Assembly (NCBI GenBank): GCA_930367205.1 | Contig: OV884009.1 | Coordinates: 96,865,189-96,929,188, forward strand | Length of the DNA: 64,000 bases | From: Acanthosoma haemorrhoidale | Taxonomy: Eukaryota; Arthropoda; Insecta; Hemiptera; Acanthosomatidae | Direction: 5' to 3' | Part shown: one piece after another, positions 41,011 through 51,895 of the stretch | Layout of the letters: each line of letters begins with the position of its first letter | Position numbering within the stretch: position 1 is the stretch's first letter | Made by a program: the position numbers and the translations under genes | The notes under the pieces: model-generated | The model's input: only the letters and a program-made list of their open reading frames with translations | Databases searched by the model: none | What the model was told of the DNA's origin: nothing

Positions 41011-41572
41011 TATACTGTGTATATATATATATAAAAGTTAAAGTCCGGGTACCACCAGTGGTCCACCTTAACCCCCAAACTTCGAGATGTAAACATCCCG
41101 AAAATATGTATGGAGGATTACTTGACCGAATAAACTAGTCTTGCTTTCACATTCGTTGTTGTTCTTTTACTTTTCCTTTCTATTTTTTTTAGTATAATTC
41201 AACAAACATTATCGTTGGTGGATAAGTTTGATTAGAAAAAATAAAGAAAAGAGGGGAATGAACGACACTCTCAAGCTGTTGTAAAAGACTGCTTTATTCT
41301 CTCTAGTAATCCGACAGATATAGCCCAAGGAGGAGAGTTTGAAAGTACACGTAGATGGGAGGATGCCGCGAGAATACGAGGAAAATAAATAAATGAGGTG
41401 TGACCTCATAGGAAGAGTAGAAGCACGAGTGAGGTGCAGAGAGGGAACGGGATCTGTTAGGCTGGGGAACAAATCATGCTGGTGTACGGAAGCCGTGAGG
41501 GATGGTAATGCGAGAATCGGGGCAATTAATCGGCAGGACTGGACAGGTTTTAGTCGCCGACCTCGTGAGTAA
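41011..41572 (-). other. LTR-like fragment and flank left of AdV-2
   Basis: The minus strand of 41195-41320 contains AGAGAATAAAGCAGTCTTTT and GAGAGTGTCGTTCATT, matching 53130-53240 (plus strand), which reads AGACAATACAGCAGTCTCTT and GAGAGTGTCGTTAATT. Both look like the U5 end of a Gypsy LTR. AATAAACTAGTCTTGC at about 41130 on the plus strand could be another LTR end. No coding sequence. Confidence 0.4.
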
Positions 41573-44500
41573 TGTTTACGTTAGGCCAGTGTACGAAGAT
41601 TGTACATACAAAAAAAGTAATCAACATTATGAGGAATGGTCTGATACGAATTTTAAGACCCAACAACAAATCATAGATGCATCAACTGATTTGCACAAAT
41701 ATATTAGCGAATCATACGAAAAAAAAGTAACGGAATTAGATACCTTTGAAGCTAAAGGTTCCGGCTGGTCATTGGTTATTATCTTTGTTTGCATTTAACT
41801 AAATATAAACCTCTCAGTGGAAAACAATTTATTAAACTGCCGAAAGGAATAGAAAACAAACATGCTATCATTAATGTAAAAAACACAAGCAACAAATGTT
41901 TTCGATTAGGTAATCAAAATTCAGCAAATATATTAGTTCAAACAACCCATACTCATGAAAATTTAGAAAATAATTACAATTTTGATTGTATTTTATATCC
42001 TATCCCCTTACAAATTTACAAATTACAAATTCGAGAATGCGAACAATGTATCAATTAATGTGTAAGGTTTAGATAAAAAAAAACAAAGTATTTCCTTTGA
42101 GGATAAGCAAAAGAGAAACCTATAATGAGAGATTTGACCTATTATTTCTTAAAAATGAAAAAGACACTATTCTTACATCACAAATTTAAGCCAACTCGTT
42201 AGCCATCAGATATCTTGTGACAAATCTGCAAAAGAAATTTGTCATCGGTGTTTAACATCTTTTTCTTGTCGATATAAAACGAGGGATGGAAAAAATGCAG
42301 AAGAAAGATTAAAGGAACACTTGTTATTTAGCAATTTGCATAAAGCGGTTAGAGCAGAAATCCCCCGTGATAACAAAATTAAATTTAAAAAGTTTAAGTG
42401 TACACAAAAAATTAAAATTGTGGCCTACACTGATTTTGAATGTTATTTAGAAACAATTCAGGGTCCTTCACAAACTCCATCAATTTCATGGACGAAATCG
42501 GTGCAAAATCATAAACTTTTTTGTGCATCACTAATGGTTAAAGCAGATGAACCTCTATTTGACCTTCAGCCTTCACTTTATACCGGTGGTAATCGCATGT
42601 TATTGTTTATGGAAGCTCTTCATAAATCGGCTAAAAAGGCCGATGAAATATATTGCAAAGTCGAGCCTATGGCTCAAATGACTGAACAAGAAATGTTGTA
42701 TTAGCAAACAACGGATAAGTGCGTTGTCTGTCTGAAGACATTGAATAACGATCGAAAGTACGATATCACGATCATGTAACATCTAAATTTATTGACTAAA
42801 TTTATGCAGCTCATTCCGATTGCAACTTGCGAGCAAAAACGCCCGATTTCATTCCGCTATTTATGCACAACTTTTAAGATTATGACTCACACTTTTTCGT
42901 TCCATTTTTAGCCTATCATGAAGGAGATGTTAGCGTTATTCCAAGTAATTCGGAAAAATACATTAGTTTTGCTAAAACATTTAAAGATTGCAAAAACAAA
43001 ATAAGGTTCGTAGACAGTTATAAATTTTTCGCAACTAGCCTAGATACCCTCGTTCAAAACATGAACACAGGTTCTAAAAATCTCTCAATTACATTCCCTC
43101 ATTTGAACCAGTTAACCCCCCAAGAAAATAAAGTTGAATTGCTAACGACAAAAGGGATTTACCCATACTCTTACATAAATCCACTGGCCTGGTCAGAAGA
43201 AGCTCAGTTACCTGCAATCGAAAAATTTTACAATAACTTAACTTAAGAAAAAATGTCTGAGTCTGATTATCATCATGCTTAAACTATTTGGAAAAATTTT
43301 AATGTAAAAAGCTTAAAAGAATATACGGAAATATATATAAAAACGGATGTAATCTTATTATGCGAGGTATTTGGAAAATTTCGTAAGCTCTGTATGACAT
43401 ATATTGTTAAGACCCAGCATATTTTATGTCTCTTCCGGAGTTAAGCTACGAGGCAATGTTGGAAACGACAAATATTGAGGATATTATAAAGGATTTAGAT
43501 ATGGTACTATTTATCGAAAACGGCATTCGAGGGGGTATTGCATTAGTCGTCAAGCGGCATGCTAAAGCAAATAATTATCTTATTGATGGTTATGATCCCG
43601 ATCAGTCCATTAGCTACTTAATATATCCAGACGTGAATAATTTGTATGGTTATGCAATGGACTGTTTCCTTATTGCGACTTGGAATGGTATATGAAGATT
43701 TAGACGTACTAATTGTTCCTCAAGATTCGGAGGTAGGCTATATACTTGATGTTGACATTGATTATCCCGAAGCTATACACGATTTGCATTCGCAATAAGG
43801 GTATTACCTGAAAAGTCAAAACCTCCTGGCAATAAAACAACAGAAAAGTTACTAACTACGCTTACACCGACAACCCGTTATATCGTACGCCATGTCAACT
43901 TGAAACAAGCTCTGAATCTCGGGATTAAATTTAAGCCAAAAAATGGTTAGCGTCATACATCAATTTAAATACTAAACATAGAGCAAAGTCGACCAGTCCT
44001 TTTGAATCAGATTTCTTTAAGCTCATGAATAACGCTTGTTTTGGCAAATTAATGGAAAACGTGAGAAAACGCATAGACCTTTAAATTGTAATAATAGAAA
44101 AAGCATAAAACAAACTAGTTGAGAAGCCAAATTTCAAAGAAAGAATAATTTTTACTGAAAATGAAGTGTCCGTCCAGTTAGATAAGGAAAACACGTATTT
44201 GATAAGCCTCCATATGTCGGCTTTAGAATATTCAAACTCTCAAAGGTTTTTATGTACAAATTAAACTATGACGTATATCTAACAACATATACACCGCAAA
44301 ATATAAACCTCTGCTATATAGATACAGATTCGCTTTTATGCCTAATTAGTACAACAGATATTTACAATGATATAAATGAAAATTTAAAAGATTATTTTGA
44401 CACCAGCAATTATCCGACAGACCATCGATGTTACTCTGATACTGGTGACCCAATTGTCGAATACGTTGGCTTAAGACCAAACACGTATTCATTCGTCACT

Positions 44501-44770
44501 AAAAAGGGCTTATTGATAAAACGGTCCAAAGGGATAAAAAAATGTGCAGTTGGAGAATTCACCTTTAAAAATTACCCAGATACTAAAAGGAATTATGACT
44601 CGATGCATAGCCAATTTCAAATCATTCAATCAAAAAGACATCACGGTTTTATTTAATAAAAAGTCCCTCTGTCCATATGATGATAAACGTCATGCAGTGG
44701 ATACACCTCCTTATGGCCATTACACAATGAAGTGGCATAATGATGTAGTATGTAGTAATGAGTCAAACTA
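41573..44770 (+). pseudogene. PolB-type (protein-primed) DNA polymerase relic of AdV-2
   Basis: Pieces in order: FEAKGSGWSLV then KYKPLSGKQFIKLPKGIENK (N-terminal region conserved in Polinton PolB); KIVAYTDFECYLE at 42420 (exonuclease motif, D-x-E); SLPELSYEAMLETTNIED and FIENGIRGGIALVVKRHAK (43430-43570); YLIYPDVNNLYGYAM near 43640 (polymerase motif A, D-x-N-N-L-Y-G); [24 protein letters not shown] region at 43980-44040 (motif B area); INLCYIDTDSLLCLI at 44305 (motif C, DTD); and EYVGLRPNTYSFVT near 44465. At least ten stops or frameshifts. Protein-primed replication of linear element DNA is the family's role. Confidence 0.85.
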
Positions 44771-44962
44771 GGTAATAATAGTATATTGTAAGGTAAATAA
44801 AATGAACACGATAGTTATGTAAAAAGAAATCACCATTTATTAATTTAGTTAGTTAACAATTTAGTTATAGTAATAGTGTCATTAAAGTAATTCATATATA
44901 ATAATATGCTGCCACATGTATAAAATAAAACGCATATAGTAAGAACTTGTCTTTTTATTTGG

Positions 44963-45960
44963 TTACACAATGTCACTTTCATTTATCCAAGATTTTTCGC
45001 CTAATCCTAACCATTTGACATCAACTTTATTTCCTTTCTTCCTCAAAACCTTTTCAACGAGGTAAACATCTGGATTGGATGTTTTTTGAAGTTCTAGGGT
45101 ATAGAAAGATCCTTGTATTGGTTGCTCGTTCTTCTAACTAAATCTTCTAAAAGGTAAGTGATTGGCTGCGTTTGCTGAACTCAACGAATGTTAAAGATTT
45201 CCGCCGTCCACTTCGGTGTATGTCCCCTCGAAAAGACTGTTCTCTGTTTCGATATGCGTACAAAATCCCCTTTATTAAATCGGGGTTTGTTCGCTTGTAA
45301 CTTTGAAGAATAAACAGTTTTTCCACTTTTTTTGATTTAACATCAAGGGGTCTCATAGCGATCGTTCTGTGGCATGAGGAATTGTATTCAACAAGCAATT
45401 GTGGTAAAATATTAATGTAATTGTAATTACCTTTAAAACTAAATGCTTTGTACATTCTTTCTTTTAAATCGTTCAACAATGCTCACTTTTATGCTACTAA
45501 AAGTGCTGCAATGGTTAGTGTTAATTTTTTCATCAAGGAGCTAATTTGAGAATTATAAAATTCTTTTCCACGGTCTGTATGCAAATGTTTGGGTCGTTGG
45601 TTACGAATTATTTTTTTCATCACCTTGCTTATCTCATTTCCATTTTGCATTGTAATCGCGTTCTTCTCAAGGACTCCTTTGTTACGACGTCATATCCGTT
45701 ATTGGGTGGGGCGAAATTCACCGGCCTTTTATTACTTCCGCTTATATAATTGCCGGGCCACTTTTTTGAGTTTGTATAATGCATCCCCAAGTTATCCACA
45801 TATATTTTGGACAACGGATCGCCCGATTCGACCAGCCAACCGACTCTAATGATGCGAACATTACCTTACCTGCATCTATATACTGTTCAGGCTTTAGCAA
45901 ACTAAAAGGAAAAACATTGTTTCTATTTTTAGAATGCTTTTTCAAAAGGTGAGATCCATA
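44963..45960 (-). pseudogene. Polinton-type integrase with chromodomain, AdV-2
   Basis: The minus strand has a GKEFYNSQISS-like core-domain segment near 45560 (retroviral-type D,D,E core with the acidic residue after D), then LKERMYKAFSFKGNYNYINI, LPQLLVEYNSSCHRTIAMRP (45360-45470), and at the C-terminus VYLVEKVLRKKGNKVDVKWL and EKSWINESDIV, ending TAA at 44963. The last part fits a chromodomain, which Polinton integrases carry and which can read histone marks. The upstream end near 45960 is unclear. Convergent with PolB. Frameshifts in several places. Confidence 0.82.
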
Positions 45961-46013
45961 CTAGTTCGCCGTCATGACGTCGGCCAGTGACCTAATTACT
46001 GGATAGGATAAGT

Positions 46014-47102
46014 TTATAATATTATATTTTCTTCACGCAGTTCCTCAATTATTGATTCCATCTCGTTTACGTAGCCTTCGTGACCTGCACTAGATGATGC
46101 CAGTAACAACCTTAAACAATCTACAAGTTCACTCGGATCGTTCCAATATTCAAAGAGCGGTGCACCTTCCTTCATTAATCCAGTCCCATGTTTAAATGAA
46201 CGTAGTTTTTTAATCGATGAGGGCGCTGCGATCTTAAGATCATGAAGTTTAAATAGTTTTTCAATAATGTTTTTATATTTTTCAGAACGTTTACCACCCA
46301 TACCTTGTTCCGTACTATAAACTCTCTTGTGAGCATTCATCATGATTAAATTCACTTTGTACTTTGCAAGATCATTTTCCGAATACTCTTGAGGACATTT
46401 TAAAAATAACAGTTGAAATAATCCGGGAGCACCTTCATATTCTTGATCATTTCTTGAAATATCATCGCTGTTAGGTACCAAATGAACGTCTGTAGAGTCT
46501 CCTATGGTCAGTCCTCTCGCGGGCATAACTCGGATTCCATAATAGTTATCATATTCTTTTGAACCTCCTTTGAATAATTTAGACATGTACGTTTCTGAAA
46601 TTGAGTTTTTCCCTTGGGGGTATTGATTAATTCCTGAATTTGACTCATCAAAGGCTCTTCGGATTCGTATACATCTTCCAGCTGCTCCTCCTCCTCCTCT
46701 GGTTCCGGCTTGATCGCAACAGGAGTCCCTGTAAGATTTGAAAATTCATCAGTTATAGGTGCTAAGGTTCGTATGTGATAAAACCGTTTTAATCGTTCAG
46801 GAGTAGATCTATGGCGATGCTGAAAGCTGCTTGTCAGAGTTTCACAGGAGGTTATTTCATCGCCCAGAAATTCTATTGAATAAGGTTTTTTTTAAGCAGT
46901 GCCTGTTTTTATCGACGGCGGCTCTTGTACTTTCTTTTTTTTAATCTTTTCTTGAATATTTATCAAAGGCTGTGTAGCACAGGGGTAAATGTCTTTTCAC
47001 TTTCCGCTTGCCTATCTTGCATTCCTCTTTTTATTGCTTGAAACTTTTTTCTTAGAGTTTCACTAGTTTTTAATATGTCGTGAGTTACTTTAAAATCCAT
47101 TT
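46014..47102 (-). pseudogene. Polinton-associated conserved protein (DUF8207-like), AdV-2
   Basis: The best frame (46586-46014) reads GIRVMPARGLTIGDSTDVHL, YEGAPGLFQLLFLKCPQEYS and YVNEMESIIEELREENIIL. The N-terminal helical part lies upstream in other frames (KVTHDILKTSETLRKKFQAI, RQAESEKTFTPV). This G-T/A-P-G-L-x-x-L-x-F-x-K-x-P block and the SIIEELRE end are, from memory, shared by uncharacterised proteins of insect and hydrozoan Polinton-like elements between integrase and ATPase. Its function is not known to me, possibly a virion component. The name DUF8207 is recalled, not checked. Confidence 0.62.
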
Positions 47103-47159
47103 TTCCTAATGACTCGTATGCTCTGCACGCAGGTCTTTTATAAGTCTACAATAAACGTG

Positions 47160-47843
47160 CCAAGACATTTTCTAAAGCGTCCATCGTTAAAGCCTCTAGT
47201 CTTATCGATAACAAGATAATCGTACGGCTCCTCCCAGGCACAACGAACATAAATATTTGAACTGTGTGAAACTGAAATTTAAATCACCCACATGTTTATC
47301 ATAAATATGTTTTAAATTTAATTCATCTTGTTTAAAAACTGAGAAAATTGACATTACATCTGATGAGGTGCCTCGGTATGCAGACATAACTCTGCGTCAA
47401 ATAGAAGCAGTCGAGGCCATTATGTCGTCCATAACTATAGTAGCGCTTAATGTCTCCTTGATCATCCATTGTCTCATCGTCGAAAACGCAGATAGAGTTT
47501 GGTTTTACATTTTGCTCAAAGTCAAAGAGAATGTGTAAAAACCTATTTCAGGGACTCTTAGAACAGTACTACTGAATACTTTTAGAACAGTATTCAAATA
47601 TTGATATTTAGTTTGATGTAATGTTTTTCCAAAGATGTAGACGTATTCAAATTTTAAACCGTTGGAGTGTAATAAAATAGCGAGCATAGCATTAGTCTTT
47701 TCACATCCGCTAGGACCGCACATAGCAGCTCGTAAGCTGTTTGGAAATAATTCACCATGTTTTCGGCTGACGGGTTTCGTATCATCCGGCACTGCCAAGA
47801 CATTTACAGCTGGAAAACGTTCCGTATGTACTACCGATCTCAT
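47160..47843 (-). pseudogene. DNA-packaging ATPase (FtsK/HerA type) relic, AdV-2
   Basis: The N-terminal frame has ELFPNSLRAAMCGPSGCEKT: Walker A with GPSGCxKT in which the usual glycine before Lys is Glu. Then HSNGLKFEYVYIFGKTLHQ and KYQYLNTVLK, typical of Polinton packaging ATPases. After a frame break the C-terminal piece (47387-47202) has FSVFKQDELNLKHIYDKHVG and CSLC, also family-typical. The Walker B part lies in the damaged middle. It would pump element DNA into capsids. Divergent from the PLA2 gene across a ~70-bp promoter gap. Confidence 0.8.
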
Positions 47844-47914
47844 TTTGACTAGATACGTGCTGTCTACCGCACATATAAAGCCCCGTGGATTGGTTTAAGC
47901 ATCATAGTATGCGA

Positions 47915-48331
47915 CGAACCGTGCACAAAGGAAGAGGTCTCATCAATAGTATCATAAACAAGTTACCCGTGGAATTGCATATTCCAGGTTATCAATACTG
48001 CGGACCCAAAACAAATTTGAACAAGAGATTAGCGAGAGGTGATAGTGGGCTCAATCCGTTGGATCGAGCTTGTAAAGAGCACGATATATACTAAAGTAAA
48101 CGTACGGATAATGAAAGTAGCGGCATGGCCGATAAAATCCTAGGTAAAAAGGCTTGGCAAAGAGTAAGGGAATCCAATTCATCATTAGGGGAAAAATCAT
48201 CGGCTTGGTTTGTGACGAACGCGATGAAATTTAAACGAAAGCTGGGGTCAGGAATGAAAAAAGGAAATAAGAGTACAAAACTAAGTTTTAGGAATCTCGT
48301 AAAGTCCGTGAAGATTAAAGTAAAAAAATAA
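47915..48331 (+). pseudogene. PLA2-like virion protein of AdV-2, one stop
   Basis: Starts around ATG 47909 (MRRTVHKGRGLINSIINKLP), then HIPGYQYCGPKTNLNKRLAR, GDSGLNPLDRACKEHDIY. The calcium loop is YCGP-K (AdV-1: YCGPG) and the HD pair of the active-site helix is kept. A TAA at 48092 is followed by ADKILGKKAWQRVRES and a Lys-rich C-terminal region to 48331 that AdV-1 lacks. Compare AdV-1 27268-27501. Confidence 0.78.
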
Positions 48332-48718
48332 ACATCTCCTCCATCACAGACGCGTCCAAAGCGGCTATACGGCTAAACGACTTATCAAAAACAATGAGTC
48401 ACCTATGCTTCCACGCATCCTACCAAGTACCTAAGACAGGGGAGTTCTTGCCATTTATCTGCAATAGGATTTCTAGCAGGAGGTTCGGCAAGGGTTGCAA
48501 ATTTGCTCAATGATGCACGAGACACTAAAAATAAATTGGACGAATTAAAACGTCATAATCTGGCAATGGAAGCTCAGAAGATTGGAAAAGGTCTGTATCT
48601 CAAACCATACAGGAAAGGTCATGGAATGTTTATAACACCACCTTCTACTGCTACTGCAACTACTACTTCTAAAAAGAGAAGAGGGTTGTCACAAAAGAAA
48701 AAGAAACAGATGACTTGA
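48332..48718 (+). pseudogene. Virion-core-like small protein of AdV-2
   Basis: The best part starts about 48503: LNDARDTKNKLDELKRHNLA, MEAQKIGKGLYLKPYRKGHG, plus a Thr-rich and basic tail (STATATTTSKKRRGLSQKKK). The preceding hydrophobic part is out of frame. It corresponds to 27024-27260 of AdV-1 with an added basic tail that resembles DNA-condensing core peptides. Confidence 0.55.
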
Positions 48719-48739
48719 CTACCACGTAGAGCGCTAACG

Positions 48740-49070
48740 GACCTCGAGTTGAATCATTACGCTAAAAATTCCATGTTTTAGCGGCGTTTTCATGATCGAC
48801 TCCCTTCCGGATCGTCCGCCATATAGATATGAATCTGCAATCGTCAATTTGGAACCGAGTTCAAAGAAGAGTTCCCCTTGGGTATGTTATGTAAAAAAGA
48901 ATGATGTATTAAATTATTCCGATTCCTTTGGGGACCTGAAGCCTCCTCCTCAGCTATTAAAATATATGAGAGGTAATAAAATATTCTACTACCGAGAGCG
49001 TCATCAAAAAGGGCATACACTGTACTGCGGTCATCATTGTCTACAGTGCTCAATGCACAGTTCTAGTTAA
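48740..49070 (+). pseudogene. Adenain-like protease relic of AdV-2
   Basis: MIDSLPDRPPYRYESAIVNL, KKSSPWVCYVKKNDVLNYSD, SFGDLKPPPQLL, HTLYCGHHCLQC. Compared with AdV-1 the catalytic His of (S)HWV is Pro here (SSPWV), so catalysis is lost. The CGH cysteine remains. The N-terminal LTDLELNHYAKN part lies just upstream in another frame. Confidence 0.75.
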
Positions 49071-49088
49071 AGGTCCTTAGTTTAAATA

Positions 49089-49320
49089 ATGAGTTTCACA
49101 GTTAATCCATCTGGCGCTGAAAGCGTCCTTCAAGCAAATGTTTTACCTCCTATCGAACTGAACGAGGAATATGCCATAGGTCTTTTAACATTCGACACTT
49201 ACAATACTATTCCCAATATTGTTAAAGATGTGAACGACAAGTTTTATTTTGGCGGTGTCACCATCACAATACTAGAGGGGTCTTATTATCGTCCCGGATG
49301 GGCGATTCATAAAGATTTTT
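49089..49320 (+). pseudogene. Penton-like protein N-terminus of AdV-2, truncated
   Basis: MSFTVNPSGAESVLQANVLP, EEYAIGLLTFDTYNTIPNIV, KDVNDKFYFGGVTITILEGS match 26615-26380 of AdV-1 closely. At about 49280 the homology ends (YYRPGWAIHKDF, then stop), marking the break of AdV-2. No capsid gene follows. Confidence 0.7.
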
Positions 49321-50277
49321 GAATATCTCGTTTAGCCGGATATAAACGGAAGCTATAATTAAACACTCACGTGCATTCGGACCGTCTCTGTTTCCAGGTT
49401 TAGACCAGCAACCTCCTGTGAAATGTCCGTTAGCGGCTCTATCCTTATTTTTTTCCGCTGCGGAACGTAGCTCTTTTAAACAGTTTTATACCTCTCACAT
49501 ATACCTCTTGTAGCGATATGTAGCGAAGCGCTAACTATATATGTAAATTACCCTACACTCTGGTTCATAATGTATTATAATAGAAATGCAAATCTGTGTA
49601 AACTTCTTGTAATAAATCATAGAGAGGTCGGTAGCCGTAAACAAGTAACAGAGGGTCCTGCAATAAAACCTAGGGCTAGCCACCTGCACCTAATAAAACC
49701 AACACGGTTTCACACGGTTATTACTAAGACCTTCAGTCACGTTCCGGCGGTCATAAAATCATGCCAGAAACAGTTTAAGTCACGTAGCTCGGGAAGTGTG
49801 ACATCATAAAGCACACCTGCCCCTAATAAAATAGACCTTCAGTCACGTTCCGGCGGTCATAAAGCACACCCTTATAGACCAACGGGCATAATAAAACATA
49901 CCCCCTGCAGACAGGCTCCGCCTCCCGGTAGGGAGGGGCGACGGATATTTAAATCAAGGGGTTTTCGCCCTGCAACACACTCTGTTTCTTAGTCTCCACA
50001 GCCGCACTACTTGTCACTTTACACCAGGGCAACTTGGCCCTGGTTGGCTCACTCTTCACTCTTCTCCAGTCTCTGCATCTCGAAAGTCGCGATACTCCAG
50101 GGCCCCGGGGCCCTGGAATTTTCTACGAGTCTACTCTCTCTCTGCCACACCTCTGGGCAGTCACCTCACAGCCTCTAGCAGACCTCTGACGACTTGTACC
50201 TATTACGCTGCCGATATCTCGCCCAAACTCTGAAAACTGGTCTTATTCTTTATGAACCTCTGAACCTCATCCTGAAC
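49321..50277. other. Non-coding stretch right of AdV-2 with a tandem duplication
   Basis: No gene is recognised. The region 49681-49863 contains two copies of a block (below). From about 49930 the DNA is GC-richer with CCCTGG/CCAGGG clusters near 50025-50110, perhaps an LTR or promoter of an unrecognised element. Confidence 0.35.
49681..49863 (+). repeat. Tandem duplication with an exact 30-bp core
   Basis: GACCTTCAGTCACGTTCCGG plus CGGTCATAAA occurs at 49728-49757 and 49834-49863. Each copy is preceded by an ACCTGC-CCTAATAAAA block (49683 and 49815), so a unit of about 75-105 bases is duplicated. Confidence 0.75.
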
Positions 50278-50440
50278 ACAGTGTATTGTCGGGACACATC
50301 CCTACCGATAAATGGAGTCAGATATTAACGCCTACATGGAACATGGTCCATGTTGTAAACTATAACAATCCGCACTTGTCACCAGGGCTAGAGTGATTAT
50401 GCACTGCCCTAGTGACGCCCCCCAACAATTGTTGACCTTT
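50278..50440 (+). repeat. Dispersed LTR-like repeat, copy 2
   Basis: TGTATTGTCGGGACACATCC, GGAGTCAGATATTAACGCC and CACTTGTCACCAGGGCTAG match 3645-3795 in reverse complement. Followed by a near-duplicated ACAATTGTTGAC at 50425-50455. Confidence 0.6.
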
Positions 50441-50486
50441 CCGACAATTGTTGACACCCGACACCTCTCATTTCGGACTTCTCCTC

Positions 50487-50563
50487 GAACTAGTAGAGGA
50501 TGTCTCGGGTCTTGCCTAGCCAAGTGCGGGGGATCGCGAATTGGGGAGATTCTACCGATGTTA
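50487..50563 (-). repeat. Fragment homologous to the Gypsy A leader, inverted
   Basis: GAGGATGTCTCGGGTCTTGC, CTAGCCAAGT and GGGGAGATTCTACCG are the reverse complement of 5224-5300 with a few changes. A piece of the same repeat exists in opposite orientation 45 kb apart. Confidence 0.7.
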
Positions 50564-51285
50564 CTCTACGCTGCAGAGGTGCCTGCTCGAGCGCCAGTTA
50601 AAGAAGTTTTACAGATAGACTTTTTACAAGAATTTATTTCTAAAGTACAACGCAGTACCGGTTTAGTAAAAGTACTGTCTAACGTCTAGTCGGGAAGAGA
50701 GAGTGTTACTGCGTGAGGTGAGTCGGACCGAGTGAGGGAGAGTAGACTTTTGGGAAGGTATATATAGAGGAAAAATTGATCAGTGTATTTCAGCAGCGTG
50801 GGGAAATAGTTGAAATATTGCCTCACACGAGCGGTCGTCATCTGTGCCATTGGTCAGTAGGAACCGGTTTATTGTTTGCAAAACAAGGCCTGGGTCAGTG
50901 ATAAATAGGTCTCGTCTCAGTTGGTTAATTGTTATCGAAGCAACCGGCTGCTAGTGTTGGCTTATTTCATAATTGAGGTGTTTGCATATAATACCGCATG
51001 CGCAGAACTCATGTTTGTTTTTTATAAATAATTCATATTCAAGTCAATTTGGTATAAACTAATACTGATTAGGAATTATGATATGTGTTAATTGAGCAGA
51101 CGGATACTGGCCATCAATGCAGAATATATTCTAATTTAGATGACAAGAAGACAACTGAATGACATTGAGAAACTAGTGGACTAGACTTGTTGCAGAGGGT
51201 GAAGGTAATGTGGGAAGTTAAGAGGGGGGGGGCGCGAGTTGGGGCGCTAAGGCAAGTGGAAGATTGGTAAGGGGAGCTCAAGAGA
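50564..51285. other. Interval before Gypsy D
   Basis: No gene is recognised. 51022-51160 is the second copy of the repeat at 39843-39985. From about 51150 weak similarity to sequence upstream of Gypsy-type RT (ELKRKYIDIFFKEG at 51270) begins. Confidence 0.35.
51022..51160 (+). repeat. Dispersed repeat, copy 2 (first at 39843-39985)
   Basis: Aligned with 39843-39985; see there. Lies directly before the Gypsy D fragment. Confidence 0.65.
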
Positions 51286-51895
51286 AAATACATAGATATT
51301 TTCTTCAAGGAAGGCGTGCGATTGGGGCTCACAGGTAGAACTGTACACGAGATTCCGCTCAACCAAGACAGGGTTAGTTATGTGAAGGAGCACAGGTATC
51401 CGCAGGCTCTGAGGCACCACATTCGTGAGGAGCTGGACAACCTGAAGAAGCATAGGATTATAGTGGACAGTACGTCGCTATATAACCGCCTCTTGTGGGT
51501 GGTCAAGAAAAAGAATGAGGAAGGTGGGGGTCCAGAAAAATATAGAGTTGTAGTGGACTACAGAAAACTCTATGAGAATACGGTGGACAAAAAATATCCA
51601 ATCCGCTGGCTCAACGACATTTTGGACAGGATGAGCGGGGAAAAGTTATTTAGCACTCTGGATCTTAAAGCAGGATATCACCAGATTCAACTGCACCCTA
51701 GAGACGGGCACAAGAAGGCCTTAACGTTTGAGAGAGGCCACTATGAGTTTACGAGGATGTCATTTGGCCTGAAGAATGCACCCATTACATTCCAGGGGCT
51801 CATGGATGAGTTTCTACGAGGGATAGACGAGTCCGTATGCAAAGTATATATGGATGACCTCTTGATATTCAGTGCGACCGAGGCACAACATGTGG
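51286..51895 (+). pseudogene. Gypsy D: reverse transcriptase fragment
   Basis: TGRTVHEIPLNQDRVSYVKE, EKYRVVVDYRKLYENTVDKK, LFSTLDLKAGYHQIQLHPRD, RMSFGLKNAPITFQGLMDEF and the catalytic motif VYMDDLLIFSA near 51846. The frame is open through RT up to TEAQH, where LINE-3 sequence takes over at 51896. Very similar to Gypsy E (minus strand, 57.2-58.3 kb): DKYRVVVDYRKLNENTVDEK and IYMDDLLIFSATEAKH. Same family, other orientation. Confidence 0.88.

Larger units (their letters stand above)
41573..49320. mobile_element. AdV-2: decayed Polinton/adintovirus-type element, ends missing
   Basis: Gene order: PolB (plus), integrase, Polinton-associated protein and packaging ATPase (minus), then PLA2, core, protease and penton N-terminus (plus), ending abruptly at about 49320. 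The terminal repeats of AdV-1 are not found near either end, and no capsid gene remains. It carries many stops. The structural block has the same order as AdV-1, but sequence identity is only moderate, so the two are separate integrations of related lineages. Confidence 0.82.

Noticed and set aside
49930..50120. CCAGGGC/GGGCCCTGG-rich palindromic stretches as a regulatory site
   Set aside because: Interesting locally, but no element or gene can be tied to them.
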